From: a virus | DNA length: 41,725 nucleotides | IMG/VR virus record: IMGVR_UViG_3300006916_000104 | Location: 1-41,725 of that record | Reading direction: 5' to 3' (one strand) | Shown here: piece by piece, positions 7,565-15,823 of the stretch | Numbering within the stretch: position 1 is the first letter of the stretch | Layout of the letters: the number at the start of each line of letters is the position of its first letter | The notes under the pieces: generated by a model | Seen by the model: only the letters and a program-made list of their open reading frames with translations | What the model was told of the DNA's origin: nothing | Database searches by the model: none | Made by a program: the position numbers and the translations under genes

Positions 7565-8188
7565 TCATAGTTCTTCCCAATAAAACAATTGAACAAGTCT
7601 TCCTGTTTCGTCAGTGTCTCCAAACGTGGGTCCTGGAGCATGAAACATATCAGCCCTGTATACAATTAATCTATTGTATACAAAATAAGATACCAATTCT
7701 TTTTGCCATTGATTTGGGTCATCAGATCCAAAATTCAAAATACTTTTGATATCTTGTTTGTCTGTGAGGTACGACTTATTTAACATTGTGTTTTTATAAA
7801 AAATCGTGCCTTCAATTTCTTGTGTAGTAGGAGTAAGATAAAGTACTCCTGCCCACTTGTTTTTATCGTTTATTGTTTGCCCATCTGCATGAATCTTATG
7901 TGGAGATTCTTTGTCAGTTGTCTTACTTAAACGAAACTTAGCATGTTCAAGGGATTGCAAGGGTATAACATTTTTCCCTGTAAACTTTGCTATAGTTGAT
8001 TCTAAATTATATTTAGGCCCGGGCAAACATTTTGCAGTAGTCATTTTTCCTTGCCAAGGAGCATTGCCGTTTGGAAATCCCTCACTTACTTGTTCTGGAT
8101 GCCAACCTAATGCACCATTAATAACGCGGTTTCTTATTTCATCTGGGTTTTCCCAAAAATCGTCAATAAAGAAAAATGCGTTAGCCAT
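7565..8188 (-). CDS. 2OG-Fe(II) oxygenase-like protein, DUF6445-like
   Basis: 207 aa. It begins FFFIDDFWENPDEIR, typical of this phage and marine bacterial oxygenase family. Likely iron ligands are the His and Asp of IHADGQ and the His of MFHAPGP, with the Arg of GRLVQLFYW as the 2OG ligand. The substrate is unknown. ATG 8188 lies inside the end of the exonuclease gene; an upstream TTG would add one residue. Confidence 0.75.
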   Translation of the reverse strand: MANAFFFIDDFWENPDEIRNRVINGALGWHPEQVSEGFPNGNAPWQGKMTTAKCLPGPKYNLESTIAKFTGKNVIPLQSLEHAKFRLSKTTDKESPHKIHADGQTINDKNKWAGVLYLTPTTQEIEGTIFYKNTMLNKSYLTDKQDIKSILNFGSDDPNQWQKELVSYFVYNRLIVYRADMFHAPGPTFGDTDETGRLVQLFYWEEL

Positions 8189-9188
8189 CAACTAAACTGC
8201 CTTTGTATGGTGTATTTAGCCATTTGCCGTAACTGTCTGCTTGATCACTAATTCTATTAAGTTCATACTTGCCACAAAAACGCATAAAATGTACACCTAC
8301 TTGAGGTATGTCATTGTTAGTACGCAGACCTGTTTTGATATGATTATCGACTTGATCCTTGACAGCATCGGGCTGGGCATTAAGATCAATCAATGTGCGA
8401 TTACGTTCATAGTCATCACGTACTCTATGCTCTACACCGTCATGGTCAACCCAGCGTTGCAACATAATGTTGTTCCAATTAAAACCGCCTTTCTCTTTGT
8501 CTTCCCACGCTTCTAGCAAACCTGTTTTGTTTTTTGTTCCCTTCTTGCGTACACCGGGATATGCACTGAATACGTTGTCAGTAGCGTCACCTCGCATACA
8601 CTTTTCAAACAGCAAATATGCAGGGTCTTCCAACAGTTTGACTTCACCTGTCTTTTTGTCTTTGATAGGACGATCCTTATCGTCAAAGTATCCATCAATA
8701 GTAATAAACTGATTAGATACACCATTGTACTGATGTACGTTAGTTGCAAGTAACTGTAAATAGTCAGTGTCAGATGAGCAAATAATATGATCATCCTTAG
8801 GATGCAATGAAATGAACCTAGCAATCAAGTCATCTGCTTCTGCTTGAGGATCACGCAACACACTACAGTTAGTCTTTTCTTTAAGATACGTAGTAAAAGT
8901 TTCATATGTCTCCCAGAACATTTTATTTTCTTCTAGTTCTGCTTCAGTCATTGCTTGTTCGTTGAGTTTACGATTGGCTTTGTAAGGTGTGTAAAAGTCT
9001 TTACGCCAACTGCGACCCTCTAAACAAAACACAACGTGATCGATACCAAAACGTCTTACTGCTGAATTGACTGACCCAAACATCAAATGCAACGCCATAC
9101 CGATCTTTTCCCACGTGTCACTACTGCGACTGGCAACGTGACGGGCACGGAAAAACGTGTTAGCAGTGTCAATTAGTGCGTATCTCAT
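8181..9188 (-). CDS. 5'-3' exonuclease (flap endonuclease/RNase H-like)
   Basis: 335 aa, similar to the polymerase I 5'-nuclease domain and T5/T4 flap nucleases. It should remove RNA primers and flaps at the replication fork. Metal-binding acidic residues are seen at D7 (LIDTAN), E117/D119/D120 (EADDLIA) and D140/D142 (SSDTDYLQ). A helix-3-turn-helix follows as RGDATDNVFSAYPGV, around residues 199-212. ATG 9188 has GGAG upstream; a longer reading from 9254 would run through the promoter. Expressed from a sigma70-like promoter, as expected for an early replication gene. Confidence 0.93.
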   Translation of the reverse strand: MRYALIDTANTFFRARHVASRSSDTWEKIGMALHLMFGSVNSAVRRFGIDHVVFCLEGRSWRKDFYTPYKANRKLNEQAMTEAELEENKMFWETYETFTTYLKEKTNCSVLRDPQAEADDLIARFISLHPKDDHIICSSDTDYLQLLATNVHQYNGVSNQFITIDGYFDDKDRPIKDKKTGEVKLLEDPAYLLFEKCMRGDATDNVFSAYPGVRKKGTKNKTGLLEAWEDKEKGGFNWNNIMLQRWVDHDGVEHRVRDDYERNRTLIDLNAQPDAVKDQVDNHIKTGLRTNNDIPQVGVHFMRFCGKYELNRISDQADSYGKWLNTPYKGSLVDG

Positions 9189-9225
9189 GTAGACTCCATA
9201 ATTATTTATCAAATAATATGACACT

Positions 9226-9254
9226 ATTATACGCAAAATATACGTATATAGCAA
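9226..9254 (-). promoter_or_regulatory. Sigma70-like early promoter of the exonuclease gene
   Basis: Minus strand: AGGCTTGCTA with TTGCTA at 9249-9254, a 17-bp spacer and perfect TATAAT at 9226-9231. A GATAAATA box also occurs at 9203-9209, but it is too close to the start codon to be a convincing late promoter. Confidence 0.75.
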
Positions 9255-9278
9255 GCCTTTTGTGAAACTTTGGGTAAA

Positions 9279-9641
9279 TTAATCTATAATTGACGTAGTA
9301 TCGTCTGGTGGTTGGGGAACAAATTGTTGTACCGGATCAATCGTTGCCGGAGCAACATACCCTTCTGCTTGGGCAACTTCTTTGTTATCAAAGTATTTTA
9401 GCATTTCATCTACAAGGAACTTGCGATTCTCTGCTATAGATAAGTCTAGTCTGCGTTCATTAATTAGGGTAGTCTGATGATCTTTCCAAGCATCAAATGC
9501 TTTTTGGGACACGGTTTCCATAAGTTCTTTGCCTTGTGGTCCTGGCAACGGCGGAACCTTCATTGCTGGAAGGTCTTTTTGATATTTTTTGCAAAAAACT
9601 GTATCGATCATGTTATTTGTATTTAATAGTCCGTCGTGCAT
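9279..9641 (-). CDS. yggX: YggX-like Fe(2+)-trafficking protein
   Basis: 120 aa; residues 12-95 align well by eye with bacterial YggX. Shared features are the N-terminal TVFCKKY with the family's conserved Cys (C17), the LPGPQGKEL segment, and the signature AWKDHQTTLINERRL followed by a helical C-terminus. YggX helps iron-sulfur clusters resist oxidative damage. This copy has about 10 extra N-terminal residues and a Pro-rich tail. ATG 9641 overlaps the preceding stop as TAATG, with GAGG upstream; ATG 9611 would give the usual YggX N-terminus. An unusual phage gene that pairs with IscU. Confidence 0.85.
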   Translation of the reverse strand: MHDGLLNTNNMIDTVFCKKYQKDLPAMKVPPLPGPQGKELMETVSQKAFDAWKDHQTTLINERRLDLSIAENRKFLVDEMLKYFDNKEVAQAEGYVAPATIDPVQQFVPQPPDDTTSIID

Positions 9642-10045
9642 TAACTTACCTCGGTAAACCCATCACCTAAATCTTTTGATTGTACTACTCTCATTTCTGC
9701 TCCGGTGATAGGATCTCTATTTTCAGGATCTGCTTGATCCTGTTCATAAACTTCTAGTGCAATATTTCTACACACAGTTTGGAACCAACGCTCAACAATC
9801 TCGTTGTCAGTATCGTCGGCTTTCATTTTATAGCCTGCTTTAACTAGATTTAACAAGAACTTATCGTTCCAGTCTAAATCAAAAGAACCGTTACCTACAT
9901 TACTAGGGTCTACATCAACTCGCATAATTGCAACATAGGGTTCGTTGTTTTTTGTTGCCTGTTCTTTAGGAGTTAACTTTTTCTGTTTTGGTTGTGTTTT
10001 AGGCGGTTCCTTCTTTTTGAATATATTCTTTATGCCTTCAAACAT
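9641..10045 (-). CDS. Conserved T4-like phage protein (134 aa)
   Basis: The N-terminus is Lys/Pro-rich and probably disordered (IFKKKEPPKTQPKQKK). A compact domain follows, with IMRVDVDPSNVGNGSFDLDW and a helical ERWFQTVCRNIALEVYE. The domain resembles conserved proteins of marine T4-like phages whose role is unknown. ATG 10045 has AGAGGAAAA upstream and overlaps UvdE by 8 nt. Confidence 0.75.
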   Translation of the reverse strand: MFEGIKNIFKKKEPPKTQPKQKKLTPKEQATKNNEPYVAIMRVDVDPSNVGNGSFDLDWNDKFLLNLVKAGYKMKADDTDNEIVERWFQTVCRNIALEVYEQDQADPENRDPITGAEMRVVQSKDLGDGFTEVS

Positions 10046-11069
10046 TATTTTCCTCTTTTATGTATGTATCATACAATTTGATGCTGGCTAAATTTTTTGC
10101 TTTAGACTCGCACATAATGTCGGCCCACTCGTTGTGTGACACAGCCCACTGATTGACAGCATCGTTCCAATAGAAGTCAGAATGGGCACGTAGTTTTTGC
10201 TTTTTGTGTCCTGATTCTAACAGCATATTAAGATCAGGAGTGACAGTAGTATCGTGGTCAACAAGATAATCCTCACGTGATACAGAGTAATGCATAGCAG
10301 GACGCACACCACGCCAACTGTCTATCACACGTTTGATTCTGTCGTCCTGTGGCTGGATGTATTCGCCTTCCTTGACCCAGTGATGATGTATGTCTAGCAC
10401 CAGAGCGAGATCGTCCACGAGTTCGAGGCTTGCGTCAAGTCCCCATGACATTTCATCATTTTCGATTGTGATTGTGTTGCGTGCCTCGGGGGTAAGTCTG
10501 CCGAGAACGTCTTTGATACCTTGGGGACCATTACGTCCTGAGATGTGTACATTGATTTTGAAGTCCTGAAACTGCTTGCCGTAGCCCATTGCCCGTGCCA
10601 TATCCACATGATACTCAAACTCCTTAATACTATTATTTACTATATTAGGGTTATCTGATGCAAGAACAGTAAATTGACCCGGGTGAAACGACAAACGTAC
10701 ATCGTTAGCACGTGCAAAGTCACCGATAGGTGCAAATAGGCGCTCCATTTCGTTGCGAACATCGGGTAACTTGTAAAAGTACGCCCAGTCATCGTGTGTG
10801 TAACCTGTCATCATGTCACTAGTAAGACGTACCATACGTAGTGCAGGGGGCAGTGTAGCCACTTGTTTAACTAGATTAAATGTGTTAGTAATGTTTTTAG
10901 TCATTACTTCCAGCATTTTATCTTCTGCTTTGTCACGGTTATTACGCAACCATGTTAGTGTTGTGCCTCCAGTGTTGAGACCCTCGACAGAGACAATACC
11001 TTTCTTAGGGTCGTCTTCAACCCACTTACAAGCAAAGCCTATCCTTTTAATGTTGTTATTGAAAACCAT
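10038..11069 (-). CDS. uvsE: UV damage endonuclease (UvdE/UvsE)
   Basis: 343 aa, the usual size of the catalytic core. UVDE is a metal-dependent TIM-barrel endonuclease that nicks DNA 5' of UV photoproducts. Recognisable family segments include RIGFACKW at the N-terminus, RLSFHPGQFTVLASDN, KINVHISGRNG, ENDEMSWGLD and LVLDIHHHWV, which hold the metal-binding His, Asp and Glu residues. ATG 11069 has no clear ribosome site. It is divergent from the plus-strand gene at 11108 with only 38 bp between them. DNA repair is sensible for a surface-water phage. Confidence 0.92.
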   Translation of the reverse strand: MVFNNNIKRIGFACKWVEDDPKKGIVSVEGLNTGGTTLTWLRNNRDKAEDKMLEVMTKNITNTFNLVKQVATLPPALRMVRLTSDMMTGYTHDDWAYFYKLPDVRNEMERLFAPIGDFARANDVRLSFHPGQFTVLASDNPNIVNNSIKEFEYHVDMARAMGYGKQFQDFKINVHISGRNGPQGIKDVLGRLTPEARNTITIENDEMSWGLDASLELVDDLALVLDIHHHWVKEGEYIQPQDDRIKRVIDSWRGVRPAMHYSVSREDYLVDHDTTVTPDLNMLLESGHKKQKLRAHSDFYWNDAVNQWAVSHNEWADIMCESKAKNLASIKLYDTYIKEENNV

Positions 11070-11070
11070 G

Positions 11071-11078
11071 CATAAATA
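11071..11078 (+). promoter_or_regulatory. Putative T4-type late promoter box, plus strand
   Basis: CATAAATA, one mismatch from TATAAATA, 30 bp before ATG 11108. It overlaps the region just upstream of the divergent UvdE start. It would drive the only complete plus-strand gene in the window. Confidence 0.45.
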
Positions 11079-11107
11079 CTCTATATATTGTTGGAACTAA
11101 CGTAACC

Positions 11108-12814
11108 ATGAATGACATACGAAACATATTAGACATACTAACAGAAAATGCGGTTGAGGTCAAGCCCAATTTACCCATAACTGAAGGTAATCCAGGAGAA
11201 ACATCAGATTTAGTTAAATCAAATGCTCCCTTCTATGCACATTCAGAACAAACATTAGACAAAATGATTGCTGGATGGGAAGTAGAAACGCTAGATCAAT
11301 TCTTACGTGATGCGGGTATTCGACCAGATTATGAAGAATACAACAAAGAGGAAGTTCCCGAAGACGAAGAAATTAACGAGTTTTGGACTAACCCTCCCCC
11401 AAAACCAAAACAACCTGATTTACCGTTTGGTGGTGAAAAAGAGTGTGATCAATGCTGGGGAGACGGTACAGATTTTGATCAAAATTATGACGTAGTTACT
11501 TGTCCCAAATGTGGCGGCACAGGTAAAACGAAAGTAACTACTGAGGGTGAATGGGACTCAAGCAAGCACCCACCTGCTGTACCATACAGAAAAAGTGTTC
11601 AAAAAGATTTAGACGACAGAATTTGGAATGCAAAACCTCCAATTAAAAAAGATAAAAATAAAGCATCTGACGATGTTGAACGTGAAAGACGTTGGAAAGA
11701 TACTATCAAAACAGATGTAGACGAAGCAATCAAAGGTGCTCAAACTAAGCCTTTCCCAGAAGATGAATTATCAGCGTATTTGGACAGAATTTTAGCAAAA
11801 GATAAAACTAAACTAGACAAATACAAGAAGCCTTATATTCATAGAAGTAATGCAATGGACCTTATTCCCATTGTAGACCAAGAAGGTAACAAGTACGATC
11901 TTAAAAAACTTGCTAAAGACATCACTGAAAGACCTAAAAAATTGCTTAAGCAAAACGAAAAGATGCAACACAGTGATGGCACAGTAAACATATTTTATAA
12001 TGTGGGTCTTCCTGCTCTAACAGGATTGGGTTATGATGAAGAAAAGAAAGAATTCATCATTATTAATACATGCCCGGGAGCAGGCGAATGTAAGACATTT
12101 TGCTATGCTATGAAAGGTGGGTATGTTCAATGGAAGGCAACATCACTTTCACAAACAAGAATCTTAAACTTTTTGTACAATGATCCTCAAGGATTCATGG
12201 ACCAATTATCTGATGAAATTGATGCTGAAAAACGTAAAGGCGATGCAAAACAAAAGAAACATAAAGTCACTATACGTTGGCACGATGCAGGAGACTTCTT
12301 TTCACCTGAATATTTAGACATGGCTTATAAGTTAGCAGCCACTCACCCAACTGTTGATTTCTATGCTTATACTAAAATGGCTGACGTAGCAGGCGCCACA
12401 CAAAATCGTCCACCTAACTTTTTAATTAACTTCTCAATGGGTGCTAGGAGAGCAGAGCAAAAAAGAGTTGATTTTGGTACACAAAAACACTCTATTGTTG
12501 TTCCAAGAGAATTGTTCACCGATCTAATTCAAAAAGACGGGAACAAACTTATTAAAGATGAAAAGGGTAAAATTCAGTGGAATAATGAGCAAGACTGGGA
12601 AACATTTAAACAACGTCTAGCCGCAAAATATTCTATCCAACCTGATTCAATTATCAGTTATGAAGAAATGATGGAGAAGCCTTTAGGCGGCGCCCACGCA
12701 GACGGTGATAGAAACTTTAAACGTGATCTTTGGAACGTTGTAGTTGCACCCGGTGACGGAGACGATTCTGCTAACCGAGCAGATGTATTAGGTACGTATC
12801 TACTGATGCACTAA
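11108..12814 (+). CDS. GP88-like protein with zinc-ribbon insert; possible packaged protein
   Basis: 568 aa and the only complete plus-strand gene. Residues 113-135 hold two Cys pairs (CDQC and CPKCGGTG) like a DnaJ-type zinc finger. Residues 295-450 match the phage GP88-type family of unknown function: an NVGLPALTGLG segment, a conserved Cys cluster CPGAGECKTFCYAMKGGY (C322, C328, C332), then IRWHDAGDFFSPEYLDM and YAYTKM. The Cys cluster may hold a metal. The N-terminus MNDIRNILDILTE ends in LTE, which looks like a T4 capsid-targeting peptide. ATG 11108 has only a weak GGAA upstream. Its stop overlaps the stop of the convergent epimerase gene. Confidence 0.85.
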   Translation: MNDIRNILDILTENAVEVKPNLPITEGNPGETSDLVKSNAPFYAHSEQTLDKMIAGWEVETLDQFLRDAGIRPDYEEYNKEEVPEDEEINEFWTNPPPKPKQPDLPFGGEKECDQCWGDGTDFDQNYDVVTCPKCGGTGKTKVTTEGEWDSSKHPPAVPYRKSVQKDLDDRIWNAKPPIKKDKNKASDDVERERRWKDTIKTDVDEAIKGAQTKPFPEDELSAYLDRILAKDKTKLDKYKKPYIHRSNAMDLIPIVDQEGNKYDLKKLAKDITERPKKLLKQNEKMQHSDGTVNIFYNVGLPALTGLGYDEEKKEFIIINTCPGAGECKTFCYAMKGGYVQWKATSLSQTRILNFLYNDPQGFMDQLSDEIDAEKRKGDAKQKKHKVTIRWHDAGDFFSPEYLDMAYKLAATHPTVDFYAYTKMADVAGATQNRPPNFLINFSMGARRAEQKRVDFGTQKHSIVVPRELFTDLIQKDGNKLIKDEKGKIQWNNEQDWETFKQRLAAKYSIQPDSIISYEEMMEKPLGGAHADGDRNFKRDLWNVVVAPGDGDDSANRADVLGTYLLMH

Positions 12815-13668
12815 ATCTTCAGAAGGACCTCTAGCGGATAAAGGTCCTTCATGTAACTTGATGTTCCCTCTAAAACATTAACTGGCAAATCACCGTCTCG
12901 TCTAGGACCATATTTGATCTCAAAATCAGCATTGTTTACTTCTTTAAATAATTCTGCAATCTCTTTTACACTTCTTCCTACACCGTGACCTAATGACTCA
13001 ACTCCATTTGCAGGATTGTCAATTGCTTCAATTAATGCTTCAACTACTTCCATAACGTGTACATAATCTCTTACACAAGTACCATCGTGTGTATTATAAT
13101 CATCACCGCAAATTGTAAACTCTTTTGTTTCCATTGCGTTCATTAGATTATGCATTAAACCGTCAGGATTTGTTGGTGGAAATCCACCTGTTCCTATTAC
13201 GTTATAGAATCTAAAAATAGTATAAGGTCCCGGTTTGTGTTCAGTGTAGTACTCTGTTACACAATCTTCTGCCGCCCTTTTTGAACGACCATATGGATCT
13301 GCACAATGTTCAGCACATCCTGTTGATGCAAAAATAAAGTTTTTAGTTGGAGCTTGACTAATGACATTCATAGTACCGTTTAAATTTGTGATATAGTAAC
13401 CAATCGGTACCTTTTTGCTTTCGCCAACTCTGACGACGGCCGCCAAATGAATCACAGTGTCATATTCTTCTGGGAATTGCAATGGTTGATTAATGTTCCA
13501 TGGCAAATGAGTAAGTTTTGGATTATCTAATGTTTGAACAAACTCCATAAAAATCGGAGGAAACTGCCTAGTATCTAGGTTTGTTACCTCATAATCTTTT
13601 TTCAAAAGTTCTTTGATTAAATGTGTTCCAATATAACCTGAACCGCCTGTTACTAATATCTTTTTCAT
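12811..13668 (-). CDS. NAD-dependent sugar epimerase, GalE-like
   Basis: 285 aa extended short-chain dehydrogenase, shorter than GalE (about 338). The NAD-binding GGSGYIG lies at residues 8-14. The catalytic Tyr126 and Lys130 are in YGRSK, with Ser/Thr115-116 in FASTGC. The C-terminal GVGRSVKEIAELF and GPRRDGDLPVN are typical of UDP-glucose 4-epimerases. It probably interconverts a nucleotide sugar for the adjacent glycosyltransferase. ATG 13668 overlaps that gene's stop as ATGA, with AAGGA upstream. Confidence 0.88.
   Translation of the reverse strand: MKKILVTGGSGYIGTHLIKELLKKDYEVTNLDTRQFPPIFMEFVQTLDNPKLTHLPWNINQPLQFPEEYDTVIHLAAVVRVGESKKVPIGYYITNLNGTMNVISQAPTKNFIFASTGCAEHCADPYGRSKRAAEDCVTEYYTEHKPGPYTIFRFYNVIGTGGFPPTNPDGLMHNLMNAMETKEFTICGDDYNTHDGTCVRDYVHVMEVVEALIEAIDNPANGVESLGHGVGRSVKEIAELFKEVNNADFEIKYGPRRDGDLPVNVLEGTSSYMKDLYPLEVLLKI
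12822..12850 (+). terminator. Stem-loop after the plus-strand gene, possible terminator
   Basis: Perfect 9-bp inverted repeat GAAGGACCT / AGGTCCTTC with an 11-nt loop, 8 bp after the plus-strand stop codon and inside the 3' end of the epimerase gene. No T-run follows, so termination is uncertain. Confidence 0.4.
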
Positions 13669-15029
13669 AGTCCTTCAAATAACCCCGCTGATTGTGTTGT
13701 TGATACTGTTTCTGGAACTTCAAAGTTTTCATCTGTAGTCAACCATGTATCAGTATCGTTATATATTACTTTAAATTTATGCTTGTTAGTTAACACACTT
13801 CTAATATCATCTATACAAAGTGTAGTTCTATTTAGGCTTTTGATATAGTCCGCATAACTAACTGTATCACCCTGTTGCAAAATGCCTGCTGTATTAGACT
13901 TAGATTGCTTGCCTTTAAAAGATTCAAAGCATTCATTCCATTGTGTAAAGTTTTTACCTTCTTTGGCGCTATAAAATTCTAATGCACCTTTTTCATAATA
14001 TGATTGTGCTACTTCAAACTCATTATATAATTGTTTAATTAAATTTACAATCCCTTCTTGTGGCGCAGTATAGAAATACTTGCTGTCAAAGTTCTTTGTC
14101 CAACGCATATTATCATACACTACCGTTGGTAATTGTATATGTTGTTCTAAGAATGCAATGCCATAACTTTCTACGGTGCTAGGATTAAATGCAACTCTAG
14201 CACTCTTAATAAAGTTGACCTTTTCTTGTCCAATAATGCTTTCTTTAATTTCATACGGAACACCGATTTTTCTTAATCGTGCTTCAAACTTTTTAGCACC
14301 GTTATGATTTGTCATTACCTTTGCAGGCAATTGTGTTTTTTCAATTATTTCTAAAAAGTCTTCAGGACCTTTTCCTTCTTCCCATCTACCAATAAACAAT
14401 ACACCTTCACGTTTGCCATTATACTTTTCTAACAACGATGGTTCAGGTAATGGAATAGGACATTCAAAAACAGGTACAGTAAACTTTGAACTTAACGTGT
14501 TGCAATTGAATACACTTTGTGTTCCTATAGTAATAGAATTTAGTAGCATTTGCAAACGCATTGTTTGATTGACGTTATCCAAGAAAGGATTCTTAGTGTC
14601 TGTAAATATTTGGCTTTCTAAATGTGTGTAGTTAATAATCTGTACACAATCTTCTAAACCCATTTCAGATAACAGCCTAGAAGTCTCATACGTGTTGCAA
14701 ACAATACTATCGTAAATATTAGATTCAAATGCCTTTAGGACACTGTTTCTAAAGTTAATCATGCGTTCTAAACAATAACTATCTCCATACATAAAGATGC
14801 CTTGATGCTTTGTGTATGGCAATGGATTATCTGCATGTATAAATCTTGCCCCGTCATTAATCAGTGTTTTTGTAAACTCTGTGTGCTTGTCAAACTTGTC
14901 GGTTACGATATCTACTTTGACATTGTTTTCTTTCATCAGTCTTACAAAACTTAATGCGAACTGTCCTATACCACCATGCGGTATAAGATGTTGATATGAC
15001 ATTAAGAATGCAATACGTTTATTGTACAT
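13665..15029 (-). CDS. Glycosyltransferase, GT-B fold, GT4-like
   Basis: 454 aa. The N-terminal donor/acceptor motif GGIGQFALSFVRLM resembles the glycine loop of GT4 enzymes. The C-terminal half has GVLFIGRWEEGKGPEDFLEI and an E-x7-E-like segment FNPSTVESYGIAFLE, which binds the nucleotide sugar in this class. About 100 extra residues at the C-terminus are unassigned. ATG 15029 has GGAAG upstream and a sigma70-like promoter. With the epimerase it forms a two-gene early operon, perhaps glycosylating DNA, virion or host surface. Confidence 0.88.
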   Translation of the reverse strand: MYNKRIAFLMSYQHLIPHGGIGQFALSFVRLMKENNVKVDIVTDKFDKHTEFTKTLINDGARFIHADNPLPYTKHQGIFMYGDSYCLERMINFRNSVLKAFESNIYDSIVCNTYETSRLLSEMGLEDCVQIINYTHLESQIFTDTKNPFLDNVNQTMRLQMLLNSITIGTQSVFNCNTLSSKFTVPVFECPIPLPEPSLLEKYNGKREGVLFIGRWEEGKGPEDFLEIIEKTQLPAKVMTNHNGAKKFEARLRKIGVPYEIKESIIGQEKVNFIKSARVAFNPSTVESYGIAFLEQHIQLPTVVYDNMRWTKNFDSKYFYTAPQEGIVNLIKQLYNEFEVAQSYYEKGALEFYSAKEGKNFTQWNECFESFKGKQSKSNTAGILQQGDTVSYADYIKSLNRTTLCIDDIRSVLTNKHKFKVIYNDTDTWLTTDENFEVPETVSTTQSAGLFEGL

Positions 15030-15054
15030 ATAAAACTTCCATAAAGATCATTAT

Positions 15055-15083
15055 ATTCTATAGGAAAAGGAAGGCTTTGTCAA
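15055..15083 (-). promoter_or_regulatory. Sigma70-like early promoter of the glycosyltransferase operon
   Basis: Minus strand: AAGGCTTGACA with TTGACA at 15078-15083, a 17-bp spacer and TAGAAT at 15055-15060; a TATAAT also lies at 15050-15055. Its -35 element forms part of a stem-loop. Confidence 0.7.
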
Positions 15084-15090
15084 GCCTTCC
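15069..15090 (-). terminator. Stem-loop combining terminator and -35 element
   Basis: 9-bp perfect stem GGAAGGCTT / AAGCCTTCC with a 4-nt loop, followed on the minus strand by TTTTCC. It lies 19 bp past the stop of the 82-aa gene. The loop and one arm contain the TTGACA of the next promoter. Confidence 0.6.
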
Positions 15091-15108
15091 GTAATTGTTT
15101 GGGTGAAT

Positions 15109-15357
15109 TTATGCAAACGATACGGTTTTTATAACCTTTTTACCGTCTAGTGATAATTCTTTGGCGTGAACTAATGTAATACCTTTTCTGCTTTGCAATT
15201 CGTTGATGCACTTTAATCTGCGTTTTGGAATGGCATTATTACTATTAACATATTCTAGTAATTCATTGCTGGTCATATTTTTGATGTAATAATGATTCGT
15301 TTTGGTTCCTTGTCCTTTTACTCTAATTATTTCAGATGGTCTAAATTTAGTTGGCAT
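15109..15357 (-). CDS. Conserved small phage protein (82 aa)
   Basis: Basic soluble protein; its first half (MPTKFRPSEIIRVKGQG, then THYYIKN-like) resembles a small conserved family of T4-like marine phages with no known role. ATG 15357 lies inside the end of iscU, with a very strong AAGGAGGA upstream, so the two genes are co-expressed. Confidence 0.75.
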   Translation of the reverse strand: MPTKFRPSEIIRVKGQGTKTNHYYIKNMTSNELLEYVNSNNAIPKRRLKCINELQSRKGITLVHAKELSLDGKKVIKTVSFA

Positions 15358-15823
15358 TGTTTCCTCCTTTTATGCCTGGTTCGTCTATTTGGTAGAACTT
15401 GCTGTTGTGCCCAATCATACTTGAAGCATCTTTTTTTTCTTCCCAATTCTTTATCGCCTGCTTGATACTATCTTCTGCTAAAACCGAACAGTGTAATTTA
15501 ATTGCCGGTAGTTCTAATGCGGCTGCAATGTCTCTATCTTTAATAAGTTTTGCTTCTTCTATGGTTTTGCCGGTTAGCATTTCAACAAACATCGTTGAAC
15601 TTGCTATTGCACTCCCGCACCCGTAAGTTTTAAACTTTACATCTACAATTCTTTCATTTTCATCTAACTTGAGTTGAAGTTTCATAACGTCACCACAAGC
15701 AGGAGCGCCTGTCATTCCTGTTGCTACATCTGGGTCGTTAGGATTAAACCGTCCAACCGAAAAGGCTTCAGGATTATTGAGGACTCCCTCAAACCTGTCT
15801 ATTACTTTTTTACTATATGCCAT
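15347..15823 (-). CDS. iscU: IscU-type iron-sulfur cluster scaffold
   Basis: 158 aa; residues 1-130 closely match bacterial IscU. IscU is the scaffold on which Fe-S clusters are assembled before transfer. All key residues are present with a +6 offset from E. coli: C43 and D45 (GAPACGD), C69 (YGCGSAIAS), H111 and C112 (LHCSVLAED). LPAIK at 106-110 corresponds to the LPPVK site that binds the chaperone HscA. A 28-residue C-terminal extension is phage-specific. No IscS, IscA or HscBA is in the window, so host partners would be needed. ATG 15823 directly follows the stop of the small lipoprotein gene. Confidence 0.95.
   Translation of the reverse strand: MAYSKKVIDRFEGVLNNPEAFSVGRFNPNDPDVATGMTGAPACGDVMKLQLKLDENERIVDVKFKTYGCGSAIASSTMFVEMLTGKTIEEAKLIKDRDIAAALELPAIKLHCSVLAEDSIKQAIKNWEEKKDASSMIGHNSKFYQIDEPGIKGGNNAN

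Noticed and set aside
9203-9209. GATAAATA as a late promoter for the exonuclease
   Set aside because: It lies 15 bp before the start codon, so the start site would remove or overlap the ribosome site. The sigma70-like promoter explains this gene better.
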